DNA of 12,664 nt from an uncultured Anaerolineae bacterium (GTDB taxonomy: Bacteria; Chloroflexota; Anaerolineae; Anaerolineales; UBA4823): positions 1-12,664 of the forward strand of contig CAKZNJ010000123.1 in NCBI GenBank assembly GCA_937129505.1. Direction: 5' to 3'. Positions within the stretch are counted from its first letter, which is position 1. Each line of letters starts with the position of its first letter. A program made the translations under genes and the position numbers. Positions 1-6,211 of the stretch are shown one piece after another. The notes beneath the pieces are model-generated. The model was not told the origin of the DNA. It saw nothing but the letters and a program-made list of their open reading frames with translations, and did not search any database.

Positions 1-1
1 C

Positions 2-757
2 GAAGGACGGGTCTATTTGCACAACCGCGATGTCATGCAGCTAAGCGACGAAGAATTTCGCCAGAATATCCGCTGGGTGGAAATGTCGCTAGTCCCTCAG
101 GCAGCCATGAACGCCCTCAATCCGGTCATTCGGGTTGGTGATCAGGTGGCAGAACCAGCTATCATTCACATGGGGATGAGCAAGGCAGAGGCGCTTGAGG
201 CAGCACGAACAATGTTCCAGCGGGTGGGTGTGGCGGAGGATTTCCTGAGCCGCTATCCCTTTGAATTGAGCGGCGGGATGCGTCAACGGGTAGCGCTTGC
301 GATGGCATTGGTGACGATGCCAAGCTTGGTCGTCCTCGATGAACCGACATCTGCGTTGGACTTGCTCACCCAAGCTAATATCTTCAACACCCTAAAGCGA
401 ATTAAGAAAGAGCTGGGGACGAGTTTTATCCTAATCACTCATGACATTGCGACCTCCAGCGAGCTGGCTGATGATGTCGCCGTCATGTATGCCGGCCAAA
501 TTGTCGAGACAGGCGAGGCAAAAGATTTCTTCCCCGATCCACTCCATCCATACTCTAAGATGCTGATGGCCAGTGTCCCCCGTCTGCGGGCAGACCAGGA
601 CCCCCAATTTATCACCGGTCAACCGCCTAGCTTGATCTCGCCGCCTACGGGTTGCCGCTTCGCCGAGCGTTGTCCGTCGCGTTTTGAGAGGTGCGTTGAA
701 GATCCACCCGTGATTGAGAAAGATGGCCGCAAAGTGCGCTGTTGGCTGTACGCCTAA
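2..757 (+). CDS. oppD: Oligopeptide/dipeptide ABC transporter ATP-binding protein, OppD/DppD type (5' partial)
   Basis: ATPase subunit that powers import of peptides or related oligomers through a paired permease; it acts on the cytoplasmic face as a heterodimer with an OppF-type partner. The reading frame is open from the window edge (base 2), so the start and Walker A lie outside; roughly 65-80 residues are missing. An in-frame TTG at 17 is not the true start. Numbering from that TTG, visible parts are the Q-loop (Gln28 in VPQAAMNALNP), ABC signature LSGGMRQR (84-91), Walker B LVVLDEP (104-110), H-loop His142 in LITHD, and the oligo_HPY C-terminal extension (HPY 177-179). Four conserved Cys (213, 219, 226, 242) match the Cys-rich tail of the OppD/OppF family. 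The next ATPase starts nine bases after the stop, so they form one operon. Substrate cannot be read from the sequence. Confidence 0.93.
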   Translation, partial: EGRVYLHNRDVMQLSDEEFRQNIRWVEMSLVPQAAMNALNPVIRVGDQVAEPAIIHMGMSKAEALEAARTMFQRVGVAEDFLSRYPFELSGGMRQRVALAMALVTMPSLVVLDEPTSALDLLTQANIFNTLKRIKKELGTSFILITHDIATSSELADDVAVMYAGQIVETGEAKDFFPDPLHPYSKMLMASVPRLRADQDPQFITGQPPSLISPPTGCRFAERCPSRFERCVEDPPVIEKDGRKVRCWLYA

Positions 758-761
758 GGAG
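756..761 (+). promoter_or_regulatory. Shine-Dalgarno overlapping the upstream stop codon
   Basis: AAGGAG overlaps the TAA stop of the upstream ATPase and lies five bases before the ATG at 767. It fixes the start of the second ATPase and suggests translational coupling of the two subunits. Confidence 0.75.
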
Positions 762-766
762 TTAGG

Positions 767-1789
767 ATGGTATTAGAAGTCCCAACTACGATCGAACCAA
801 CACTGGATCAAAGAAAAGTTTTGCTTTCCATTCGCAACTTGCATGTATGGTACGAACTACGCCGTTTCGGTTTCGGAATTGTAGGTTATGTTCGCGCAGT
901 GGATGATGTCAGTTTTGACTTGCATCGCGGAGAGGCGATCGCGGTAGTTGGCGAAAGCGGTTGTGGTAAATCGACCTTGATGAAAACGATTTTGGGCTTG
1001 GTACGTCCCCGCGAGGGAAGTGTGACCTTTGAGGGGAAAGAAATCGGTCAAGCCGATCAGGCGACCCTAAAATGGTACCGCTCCCAGGTTGGTTATATTC
1101 AACAGGACCCTTATGGCGCTTTGCCACCCTTCATGAGCGTCCGGCGCATCCTCGAGGAGCCACTGGTGATTGCTGGGATGAAAGACGGAAAAGAGCGGTT
1201 GGAGCGGATTCATCGCGTAATGGAAGAGGTCAAGCTCTATCCTGTTGAGGATTTTCTCGGCAAGTTCCCGCACATGCTAAGCGGTGGGCAGCAGCAACGG
1301 GTGGTTATTGCGCGCGCCATGATCCTAAATCCGAAACTCATCGTTGCCGATGAGCCGGTTTCTATGTTAGATGCCTCGGTGCGGGTTGAAATTCTGAAAT
1401 TATTGCGCGGGTTACAGGAATCTCATCATCTGTCCTTTATCTACATTACCCATGACCTTTCAACGGTTAAGTATTTTTCTGAGCGTATCTTTGTCATGTA
1501 TGCGGGCAAATTGGTGGAGCAAAGCCCGATCGGGGAGCTTTTGAAAAACCCCTTACATCCCTACACCCACGCCTTGCTCTCGGCTACTTCGGATCCTGAT
1601 GCACGCAATGCACTCTCGTTTCGCGAAGTGCCGCCCGGCGAGCCGCCGAGCTTGGTCAAGCCCCCACCCGGCTGCCGCTTTCATCCCCGCTGTGCTCAGA
1701 TGATCGAGGGGTTGTGTGAGATTGACGAACCGCCGGAATTTACCCCCGTCCCTGACCACCGCGTTGCCTGTTGGCTCCATAAGGAGTAG
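767..1789 (+). CDS. oppF: Oligopeptide/dipeptide ABC transporter ATP-binding protein, OppF/DppF type
   Basis: Second ATPase of the same importer, 340 residues, the usual length for OppF/DppF. Domains in order: a short N-terminal lead, Walker A GESGCGKST (62-70), Q-loop Gln113 in QQDPYGALPP, signature LSGGQQQR (171-178), Walker B LIVADEP with catalytic Glu196, D-loop around Asp202, H-loop His229 in YITHD, then the oligo_HPY extension (HPY 264-266) with Cys303, Cys309, Cys317 and Cys335. The segment after the Q-loop (GALPPFMSV) differs from the more usual SSLDP/SSLNP form seen in the other OppF-type protein of this window, so the two are not recent duplicates. The start is ATG 767, set by the AAGGAG on the upstream stop. 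A complete nucleotide-binding domain is visible; partner permeases must lie upstream of the window. Confidence 0.95.
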   Translation: MVLEVPTTIEPTLDQRKVLLSIRNLHVWYELRRFGFGIVGYVRAVDDVSFDLHRGEAIAVVGESGCGKSTLMKTILGLVRPREGSVTFEGKEIGQADQATLKWYRSQVGYIQQDPYGALPPFMSVRRILEEPLVIAGMKDGKERLERIHRVMEEVKLYPVEDFLGKFPHMLSGGQQQRVVIARAMILNPKLIVADEPVSMLDASVRVEILKLLRGLQESHHLSFIYITHDLSTVKYFSERIFVMYAGKLVEQSPIGELLKNPLHPYTHALLSATSDPDARNALSFREVPPGEPPSLVKPPPGCRFHPRCAQMIEGLCEIDEPPEFTPVPDHRVACWLHKE

Positions 1790-1795
1790 GTTTCG

Positions 1796-1990
1796 ATGCG
1801 GGCTTGGCAGATTATTTTGATTGGGTTTCTTTTGTGTTTGAGTGGCGTGATCCTGCCCTTCTTAATGGTATTGAAAATCCTTGAATCCACGTTCTTGTTG
1901 AATTTCTTGTCCTATACCGCTTCGATCTTGGGGCTGTTCCTAGGTATTATCGGCGCTGCTTATTACGTACGGGAAAACCGCCAGAGATGA
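1796..1990 (+). CDS. Small two-helix membrane protein at the end of the transporter operon
   Basis: A 64-residue hydrophobic protein of no family I recognise. It is supported as a real gene by an AAGGAG (1781-1786) nine bases before its ATG, inside the last codons of the upstream ATPase, and by a six-base intergenic gap. Helix one spans about residues 4-27 and helix two about 33-57. A short positively charged tail (RENRQR) suggests the C-terminus stays in the cytoplasm. There is no signal-peptidase site or cysteine lipobox. Operon position suggests a link to the transporter, such as an accessory or assembly role, but this is inference from context only. Chance is unlikely given the SD spacing and consistent membrane topology. 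Confidence 0.7.
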   Translation: MRAWQIILIGFLLCLSGVILPFLMVLKILESTFLLNFLSYTASILGLFLGIIGAAYYVRENRQR

Positions 1991-2011
1991 GCGGGTGATA
2001 AAGGGGATTTT

Positions 2012-2251
2012 TGTCGTCCTCTGTTAGAGCGAAGTGAGCAGCTCGAATCCGGTCTGTGCGGATGAGAAAGATTCCACACTCGCTACGCTCATTCGGAATG
2101 ACACCCCCTCCCGTGTGATGTGGAACGAAGAGAGACATCTTGAAAGATTTCTCAGTCGCTGACGCTCCTTCGAAATGACAGGGAGGCGTAATCGCTGGCG
2201 CTCGTTCAGCATGATACCTATACCGTGTCATGTCGAACGAAGGGCAGATTG
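2012..2251. repeat. Cluster of degenerate dispersed palindromic repeats (about six copies)
   Basis: Recurring unit of roughly 30-40 bases, consensus close to TGTCATTCCGAACGAGCG followed by a TAGCGA-like core and GAAATCTTTC. Copies by eye: about 2012-2050 (+), 2062-2102 (-), 2112-2145 (+), 2140-2180 (-), 2187-2215 (-) and 2226-2251 (+). Copies at 2062-2102 and 2140-2180 are the clearest; on the minus strand both carry TGTCATT, a GAAGGAGCG/GAATGAGCG core and an AATCTTTC tail. Each unit has an internal GAGCG..CGA-type dyad, and neighbouring copies face each other, so the transcript could fold into long hairpins. This resembles the widespread 'GTCATTC(C/T)GAGCGAAGCGA' class of short intergenic repeats known in many bacterial genomes. 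No transposase gene is present here. Confidence 0.75.
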
Positions 2252-2290
2252 GATTTTGAACATCAAGTTGACGAGGAGGGGACTGCACGA

Positions 2291-2322
2291 CAGCCGCTAT
2301 GTCTGCGACCGTTAAGCGGCTG
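2291..2322. other. Perfect 8-bp inverted repeat (hairpin)
   Basis: CAGCCGCT at 2291-2298 pairs with AGCGGCTG at 2315-2322 around a 16-base loop. No T-tract follows on either strand, so it is not a standard intrinsic terminator. It lies about 100 bases upstream of the putative promoter and could be an operator or part of a decayed element; the role is unknown. Confidence 0.4.
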
Positions 2323-2420
2323 CTCAGGGGGAATATCCAGCGCATAAAAGGGGAAAGCCCATAAAGTGCTGCCGAGGCTCCTGAATCTTACCGAGACCGG
2401 AACGATCGAAAAATCGCACA

Positions 2421-2429
2421 TGGTATAAT
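2421..2429 (+). promoter_or_regulatory. Extended -10 sigma70-type promoter
   Basis: TGGTATAAT is an exact TGn-TATAAT extended -10 element. No good -35 hexamer is seen at 16-18 bases spacing, as is common for extended -10 promoters. A start site near 2436 would give a leader of about 110 bases before the ATPase ATG at 2545. Confidence 0.55.
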
Positions 2430-2533
2430 CATTGATAGGTTGCATTACCCAACGGCAAGGGACTGAGGGATTTCTCCCGCCATGGTCCGGCCGCAGGTTG
2501 CCTGTGCTGGACGGATCGGTAGTTCAAGTTTCA

Positions 2534-2538
2534 AGAGG
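2534..2538 (+). promoter_or_regulatory. Shine-Dalgarno that decides the start at 2545
   Basis: AGAGG ends six bases before ATG 2545. The longer in-frame ATG at 2482 has no SD and would add 21 residues with no similarity to the family N-terminus. Confidence 0.6.
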
Positions 2539-2544
2539 CAGTTG

Positions 2545-3558
2545 ATGAAAGAGCAGTATTTGACCCTAACCGACAAGGCGAAACAAGACACGAGATGGGA
2601 CTTAGTCCAAGTAACTGATTTGGTCAAATATTTTCCTGTCAAAGGAGGACTCCTGCAAAGGGTGGTTGCTTGGGTGAAAGCAGTGGATCGAGTGTCCTTC
2701 ACAGTTCGCGAGGGGGAGACAGTTGGGTTGGTTGGCGAGTCTGGTTGTGGCAAAACGACAGTTGGACGGTGCATCCTGCGGCTGATTGAGCCCACATCTG
2801 GCAAAATCTTTTTTGAAGGGGTAGACATCATGACCTTGCGGGGCAATGAGTTGAAAGAGATGCGCCGCAATATGCAAATTATCTTTCAAGACCCTTACTC
2901 CTCCCTCGATCCCCGCATGCCAATTGGCGAATCGATCGCCGAGGGATTGCATATTCACAACATTGGCACTCCCCAAGAACGTTTCGAGACTGTCATCGAA
3001 ATGTTACGCAAGGTCGGCTTGGAAGACTATCATGCGCGCCGCTACCCCCATGAATTCTCTGGCGGACAACGGCAACGCATCGGCATCGCCCGTGCCTTAG
3101 CACTGAAACCCAAATTTATTGTCGCTGATGAACCGGTCTCCGCTTTGGATGTGTCCATTCAATCTCAGGTGCTAAATATCCTAAAGGAACTGCAACGCGA
3201 ATTTGGGTTGACCTACTTGTTCATTGCTCACAATTTGAGCGTAATCGAACATATCTCTGACCGGGTTGCGGTCATGTACTTAGGAAAATTAGCGGAGTTT
3301 GCCGAGCGACGCGAACTGTTTCGCAATCCCTTGCATCCTTATACTCAAGCGTTGATGTCCGCTATTCCCATCCCTGATCCGAAGCTAAAAAGGGAACGGA
3401 TCATCTTGCAGGGCGATGTCCCTAGTCCTTTACATCCACCGCAAGGCTGTCGTTTTCATCCCCGATGTCCGCTGGCGATGGATCACTGTTCAGTCGAAGA
3501 ACCTCCCTTTCGCGAAGTCAGCCCCGATCACTGGGTGGCTTGTTGGTTAGTGGAATAG
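2545..3558 (+). CDS. oppF: Oligopeptide/dipeptide ABC transporter ATP-binding protein, OppF type (second copy)
   Basis: Complete 337-residue OppF/DppF-type ATPase. It has Walker [10 protein letters not shown] (64-72), Q-loop Gln115 in [11 protein letters not shown], signature FSGGQRQR (171-178), Walker B FIVADEP (191-197), H-loop His229 (in AHN rather than THD), and an oligo_HPY tail (HPY 264-266) with Cys302, Cys308, Cys315 and Cys333. It is closer to canonical OppF than the other OppF-type protein here. It sits after the repeat cluster with its own promoter and without permease or binding-protein genes, so in this window it is an orphan subunit. It may replace the other OppF-type subunit in the same importer or serve a transporter elsewhere. 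ATG 2545 is chosen over ATG 2482 because of the SD and because family similarity begins just after it. Confidence 0.94.
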   Translation: MKEQYLTLTDKAKQDTRWDLVQVTDLVKYFPVKGGLLQRVVAWVKAVDRVSFTVREGETVGLVGESGCGKTTVGRCILRLIEPTSGKIFFEGVDIMTLRGNELKEMRRNMQIIFQDPYSSLDPRMPIGESIAEGLHIHNIGTPQERFETVIEMLRKVGLEDYHARRYPHEFSGGQRQRIGIARALALKPKFIVADEPVSALDVSIQSQVLNILKELQREFGLTYLFIAHNLSVIEHISDRVAVMYLGKLAEFAERRELFRNPLHPYTQALMSAIPIPDPKLKRERIILQGDVPSPLHPPQGCRFHPRCPLAMDHCSVEEPPFREVSPDHWVACWLVE

Positions 3559-3559
3559 C

Positions 3560-4651
3560 GTGGTGAACCCTGCTTTACCCACGGTGAAGATTTTATTAGT
3601 GGATGACCAACGCGAAGTGCGTCGAATGCTCAGGGCTGCCCTTGAGTCTCAATTCCCCATGGCGAAATTACAGGATGTCCCTTCTGCTGAAGAGGCGATG
3701 GTTTTGCTATCGCAGGAGGATTTTGACCTCTTGGTGGTTGACGTCCGCTTAGCCGGCATGAGCGGCTTGGAGATGGTCGAGAAAGCTCGGCGGCGTCAGC
3801 CCGATTTAAGCATTGTAGTTGTCACGGGCTTGAATGACCCCGCTATCCATCAACAGCTCGATCAAGCGCCGATCCAAGCGTGGTTCCGCAAACCTCTGCC
3901 AATGGAAGACTTTTTAGCCTTTGTTAGCCACTTACTGGGCGAGTTACCGAAAGATCTGCCTTCCCCCCTTCAAACAGCCATGCCTGTCCCTGCTGATCAG
4001 GTAGACTTATCCATTGACGAGAGATTGCAAGCTCTTTGTAGAGAAGCGGGGTTGGAAGGGGTGTGGCTCAGTGATGAGCAGGGTGCTCTTCTTGCGCAAT
4101 CTACTAGTGCGCCGCCTACACTACAATTCTCCAACCTAGAGCAATATTTTTCCCGCCTGTCAAGGGATGTCGAAAATTTGCAAACCGAGTACGGGTCAGA
4201 GAAAGTGCCGCCGCTCCTTTTTTACCTGAAGGCGGATCATATAGTGTCCCAACTTCGCCTCGGCAAATTTCGGGTCACTTTTTGGGTTCAGAGAGAGGCG
4301 TTGCCTGAGCAACCCTATGCGTTGCAAATGGCGCTGTTGCAGAGAGGGCAGCAATTGCTTGCAACTCTGAGCGGCGATCGAACCTTTTTGGAGGGCAGAC
4401 CTAAGGCTGAACCATCAACTGGCGAAGAAACGGATCAGTCATCTATCGCTGCGGATGCATCTCTAGAAGCGCTATTTCAGAACGCTACATTGGAACTTAA
4501 CCAACCTAAGCAGGTGGACGAATTTTGGGAGCAGGGTCTTAGCAGCGGTGAAATGGGCGATACAACCCATTCCCAAATGCTTGATTTCGACCAAGCTCGT
4601 CAGCTTGGCATCTTGCCTTCCGATAATCACGAAGGGGCGGTTAGGGGATAA
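3560..4651 (+). CDS. Response-regulator receiver protein with unrecognised C-terminal domain
   Basis: 363 residues. Residues 9-127 are a CheY-like receiver: acidic pair Asp15/Asp16, phosphoacceptor Asp61 (LLVVDVRLAGMSG), switch Thr89 (VVVTG) and Lys111 followed by Pro (FRKPL), so the phosphorylation site is intact. A Pro-rich linker (130-148) leads to a second domain (about 150-273) with a helix, a strand pair with a tight turn (VWLSDEQGALLAQS) and more strands. This loosely resembles the Roadblock/LC7 or GAF type of fold but I cannot assign it. The last 90 residues are acidic and probably disordered. There is no DNA-binding HTH or output enzyme motif, and no partner kinase is in the window. 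The start is GTG 3560 or the next codon GTG 3563, one base after the ATPase stop, so co-translation is likely. The 3' end overlaps comEA by 11 bases. Confidence 0.85.
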   Translation: MVNPALPTVKILLVDDQREVRRMLRAALESQFPMAKLQDVPSAEEAMVLLSQEDFDLLVVDVRLAGMSGLEMVEKARRRQPDLSIVVVTGLNDPAIHQQLDQAPIQAWFRKPLPMEDFLAFVSHLLGELPKDLPSPLQTAMPVPADQVDLSIDERLQALCREAGLEGVWLSDEQGALLAQSTSAPPTLQFSNLEQYFSRLSRDVENLQTEYGSEKVPPLLFYLKADHIVSQLRLGKFRVTFWVQREALPEQPYALQMALLQRGQQLLATLSGDRTFLEGRPKAEPSTGEETDQSSIAADASLEALFQNATLELNQPKQVDEFWEQGLSSGEMGDTTHSQMLDFDQARQLGILPSDNHEGAVRG

Positions 4652-5216
4652 TCTCAAAGCTGACGTATGGCTCAATGAGCTGCAGCGTTTGGGGTTTTAT
4701 GCCGTACACTTTGAGCAAATCTTGCAAAGAGTGAAAAAAGCCATTGCGAGTGCGGTAGGCGATAATTCGCTTTGCCAAGACAGCGCCAATGCCGGGTAGA
4801 GATTCGAGCTCTTCTTGGGTGGCGTAATTGACATTGATAAAGGGGCTTTGGGTGGGGGTAGGGGTATATGTGAAGGCTGTTTTGTCTGGCGTTGGGGTGG
4901 GGGTAGCGAAGGTATTTGGAACGAAGATGTGTTGTCCATCGCGTAACGGAGCAGCGAGGTTTAGACTGGCAAGGTAGGCTTCGGTGCGAGCACCACCGGC
5001 GGCTCGGATGGCATCTTGCACCCGACTGCCATAGGGCATTGTATAAACCCCGCTAGCTTGCACTGCGCCGGAGACGTAAACGACCAAACCCGCCGGAGTG
5101 GGATGGGCGGTAAGGGTGATCGCGTGACCACGGGGTTGGCTGGTCAAGAGCAGCACCAAACCCGCGGATAGCAAGCCAAAAAGAACCCCTATGACAATGT
5201 GCAAAGCTGCTTTCAT
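4641..5216 (-). CDS. comEA: ComEA-like competence protein (SLBB + helix-hairpin-helix)
   Basis: 191-residue membrane-anchored DNA-binding protein expected outside the cytoplasmic membrane, where ComEA binds incoming double-stranded DNA and passes it to the ComEC channel. Residues 4-25 form an uncleaved signal anchor. Residues 44-101 form an SLBB domain (VYVSGAVQ...G..VQDAIRAAGG). A Thr/Pro-rich linker covers 105-125. Residues 127-188 hold the helix-hairpin-helix pair (INVNYATQEELESLPGIG, then AKRIIAYR). Length and order match ComEA from Gram-positive and Chloroflexota-type bacteria. comEC is not adjacent in this window. The start ATG lies 13 bases after the S1-protein stop with only a weak SD, so it is probably expressed from the same transcript. 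The stop lies inside the 3' end of the convergent receiver gene. Confidence 0.9.
   Translation of the reverse strand: MKAALHIVIGVLFGLLSAGLVLLLTSQPRGHAITLTAHPTPAGLVVYVSGAVQASGVYTMPYGSRVQDAIRAAGGARTEAYLASLNLAAPLRDGQHIFVPNTFATPTPTPDKTAFTYTPTPTQSPFINVNYATQEELESLPGIGAVLAKRIIAYRTRNGFFHSLQDLLKVYGIKPQTLQLIEPYVSFEIIP
4842..4864 (+). other. Putative G-quadruplex motif
   Basis: The plus strand has four G-runs (GGGG, GGG, GGGGG, GGGG) separated by loops of 4, 1 and 2 bases, which meets the usual G3+N1-7 rule. It lies within comEA, where the minus strand encodes part of the Thr/Pro linker, so the G-rich strand is the template for comEA. It may simply follow from Pro/Thr codon choice. Confidence 0.45.
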
Positions 5217-5229
5217 CGCTCAGAGCAAC

Positions 5230-6195
5230 CTAAGGGTTGATTTGCAAGCTGAGTCCCAATCTTTGTTTGGATGCGTCGACATGTAAAATCCGCACTTGGA
5301 CGCGATCTCCCTCCCTGAGAGAGTGTAATTGGTGTTGATTTTCCTCTAAGGCACCAAATTCTGTAATGTGAATCAAACCGTCTAACCCTTCTTCGAGACG
5401 AGCAAAGGCGCCAAAGGGGACAATGCTGGTAATGACCGCTTCGGTAATTTGGCCAGGAAAATAGCGTTCTTCTGCGGTTTCCCAAGGGTTTTGACATAAC
5501 CGCTTGAGACTGAGGGCAATTCTTGACCGTTGGGGATCGACTTGAATCACATAAACATAAACTTTTTCACCCAACTTTACCACATCGCTCGGGTGACGCA
5601 CTCTACCCCAAGAGAGCTCTGAAACGTGGATCAAGCCCTCCACTCCACCAAGGTCAACGAAAACGCCGAAATCCGTGATGTTGGTTACCACGCCTTGAAC
5701 ACATTCCCCGGCTTTAAGCTGAGAGAAGAGCCAATTACGGCGACCGCTGTCAGCTTGGGCGGCTCGTTCGGAAAAGACGACTCGCCCGCGTTGCGGATCG
5801 CATTCGATTACCTTGAGGCGCAGGGTATGACCCTGATAGGCGGCAAGGCATTGTTCTTGCTCCTCTGGGGTGAGATTGGTGGGCATATCAATCAGATGCG
5901 AGATCGGCACAAAGCCTTGTAATTGGCCGCCGCAGACTAATAAGCCGCCCTTGTTGTAACCGGTCACAGGCAGGTCAATCACTCTATCTTCATGGTATAA
6001 AGTTTTGGCTAGACCCCAATCGACAATATCCGTCGAAGGCGCTCGGCTAGGAGGGGGTGAAGATTTGAATTTTTCGACTGGGCGTTGGGGTCTTTCATTG
6101 CTGTAATAATCTTCGGCTAGAACAGCTTGCCACCATCCTTCATCAAGAGGTGGGGGTTCATCTTTAGGTGCGATTCGCTGGGTTTCGGTCACCAT
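5230..6195 (-). CDS. S1 RNA-binding domain protein (three S1 repeats)
   Basis: 321-residue cytoplasmic RNA-binding protein related to ribosomal protein S1. After a Pro-rich, probably disordered N-terminus (1-60) there are three OB-fold S1 repeats: about 68-143 (diverged; GGLLVCGGQLQGFVPISHL), 162-231 (canonical; DFGVFVDLGGVEGLIHVSEL) and 246-317 (canonical; PFGAFARLEEGLDGLIHITEF). It is shorter than the six-repeat E. coli S1. Short S1 proteins of this kind occur in many non-proteobacterial phyla and bind mRNA or assist initiation or decay, but the exact role cannot be told. ATG 6195 has a strong SD (GAGGTG, minus strand, about 6201-6206) and follows the membrane regulator stop by 16 bases, so these are co-transcribed. 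Confidence 0.88.
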   Translation of the reverse strand: MVTETQRIAPKDEPPPLDEGWWQAVLAEDYYSNERPQRPVEKFKSSPPPSRAPSTDIVDWGLAKTLYHEDRVIDLPVTGYNKGGLLVCGGQLQGFVPISHLIDMPTNLTPEEQEQCLAAYQGHTLRLKVIECDPQRGRVVFSERAAQADSGRRNWLFSQLKAGECVQGVVTNITDFGVFVDLGGVEGLIHVSELSWGRVRHPSDVVKLGEKVYVYVIQVDPQRSRIALSLKRLCQNPWETAEERYFPGQITEAVITSIVPFGAFARLEEGLDGLIHITEFGALEENQHQLHSLREGDRVQVRILHVDASKQRLGLSLQINP

Positions 6196-6211
6196 TAAGT
6201 CACCTCACATA

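Larger units (their letters stand above)
1991..2544. other. Gene-free region between two ABC ATPase blocks
   Basis: About 550 bases without a convincing gene. It holds a cluster of degenerate palindromic repeats (about 2012-2251), an 8-bp hairpin (2291-2322), an extended -10 promoter (2421-2429) and the leader of the next ATPase gene. Open frames crossing the repeat cluster on the minus strand have no SD and translate the repeats, so they are not called. No intrinsic terminator with a U-tract is visible after the stop at 1990. Confidence 0.7.

Noticed and set aside
2012..2251. CRISPR array
   Set aside because: Units alternate in orientation, differ in length and sequence, and lack regular unique spacers.
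2291..2322. Intrinsic terminator or tRNA-like structure
   Set aside because: Stem has no following T-run and a 16-base loop; no tRNA cloverleaf, CCA end or T-loop motif could be built.
1947..2345. 132-residue minus-strand open frame across the repeat cluster
   Set aside because: It translates the palindromic repeats, has no SD or domain, and competing frames across the same bases are equally open.
2482..2544. N-terminal extension of the second OppF-type ATPase from ATG 2482
   Set aside because: No SD; 21 residues unlike the family. ATG 2545 has AGAGG at good spacing.
5626..5922. 98-residue plus-strand open frame within the S1-protein gene
   Set aside because: Antisense shadow of the S1 repeats; no domain or SD.
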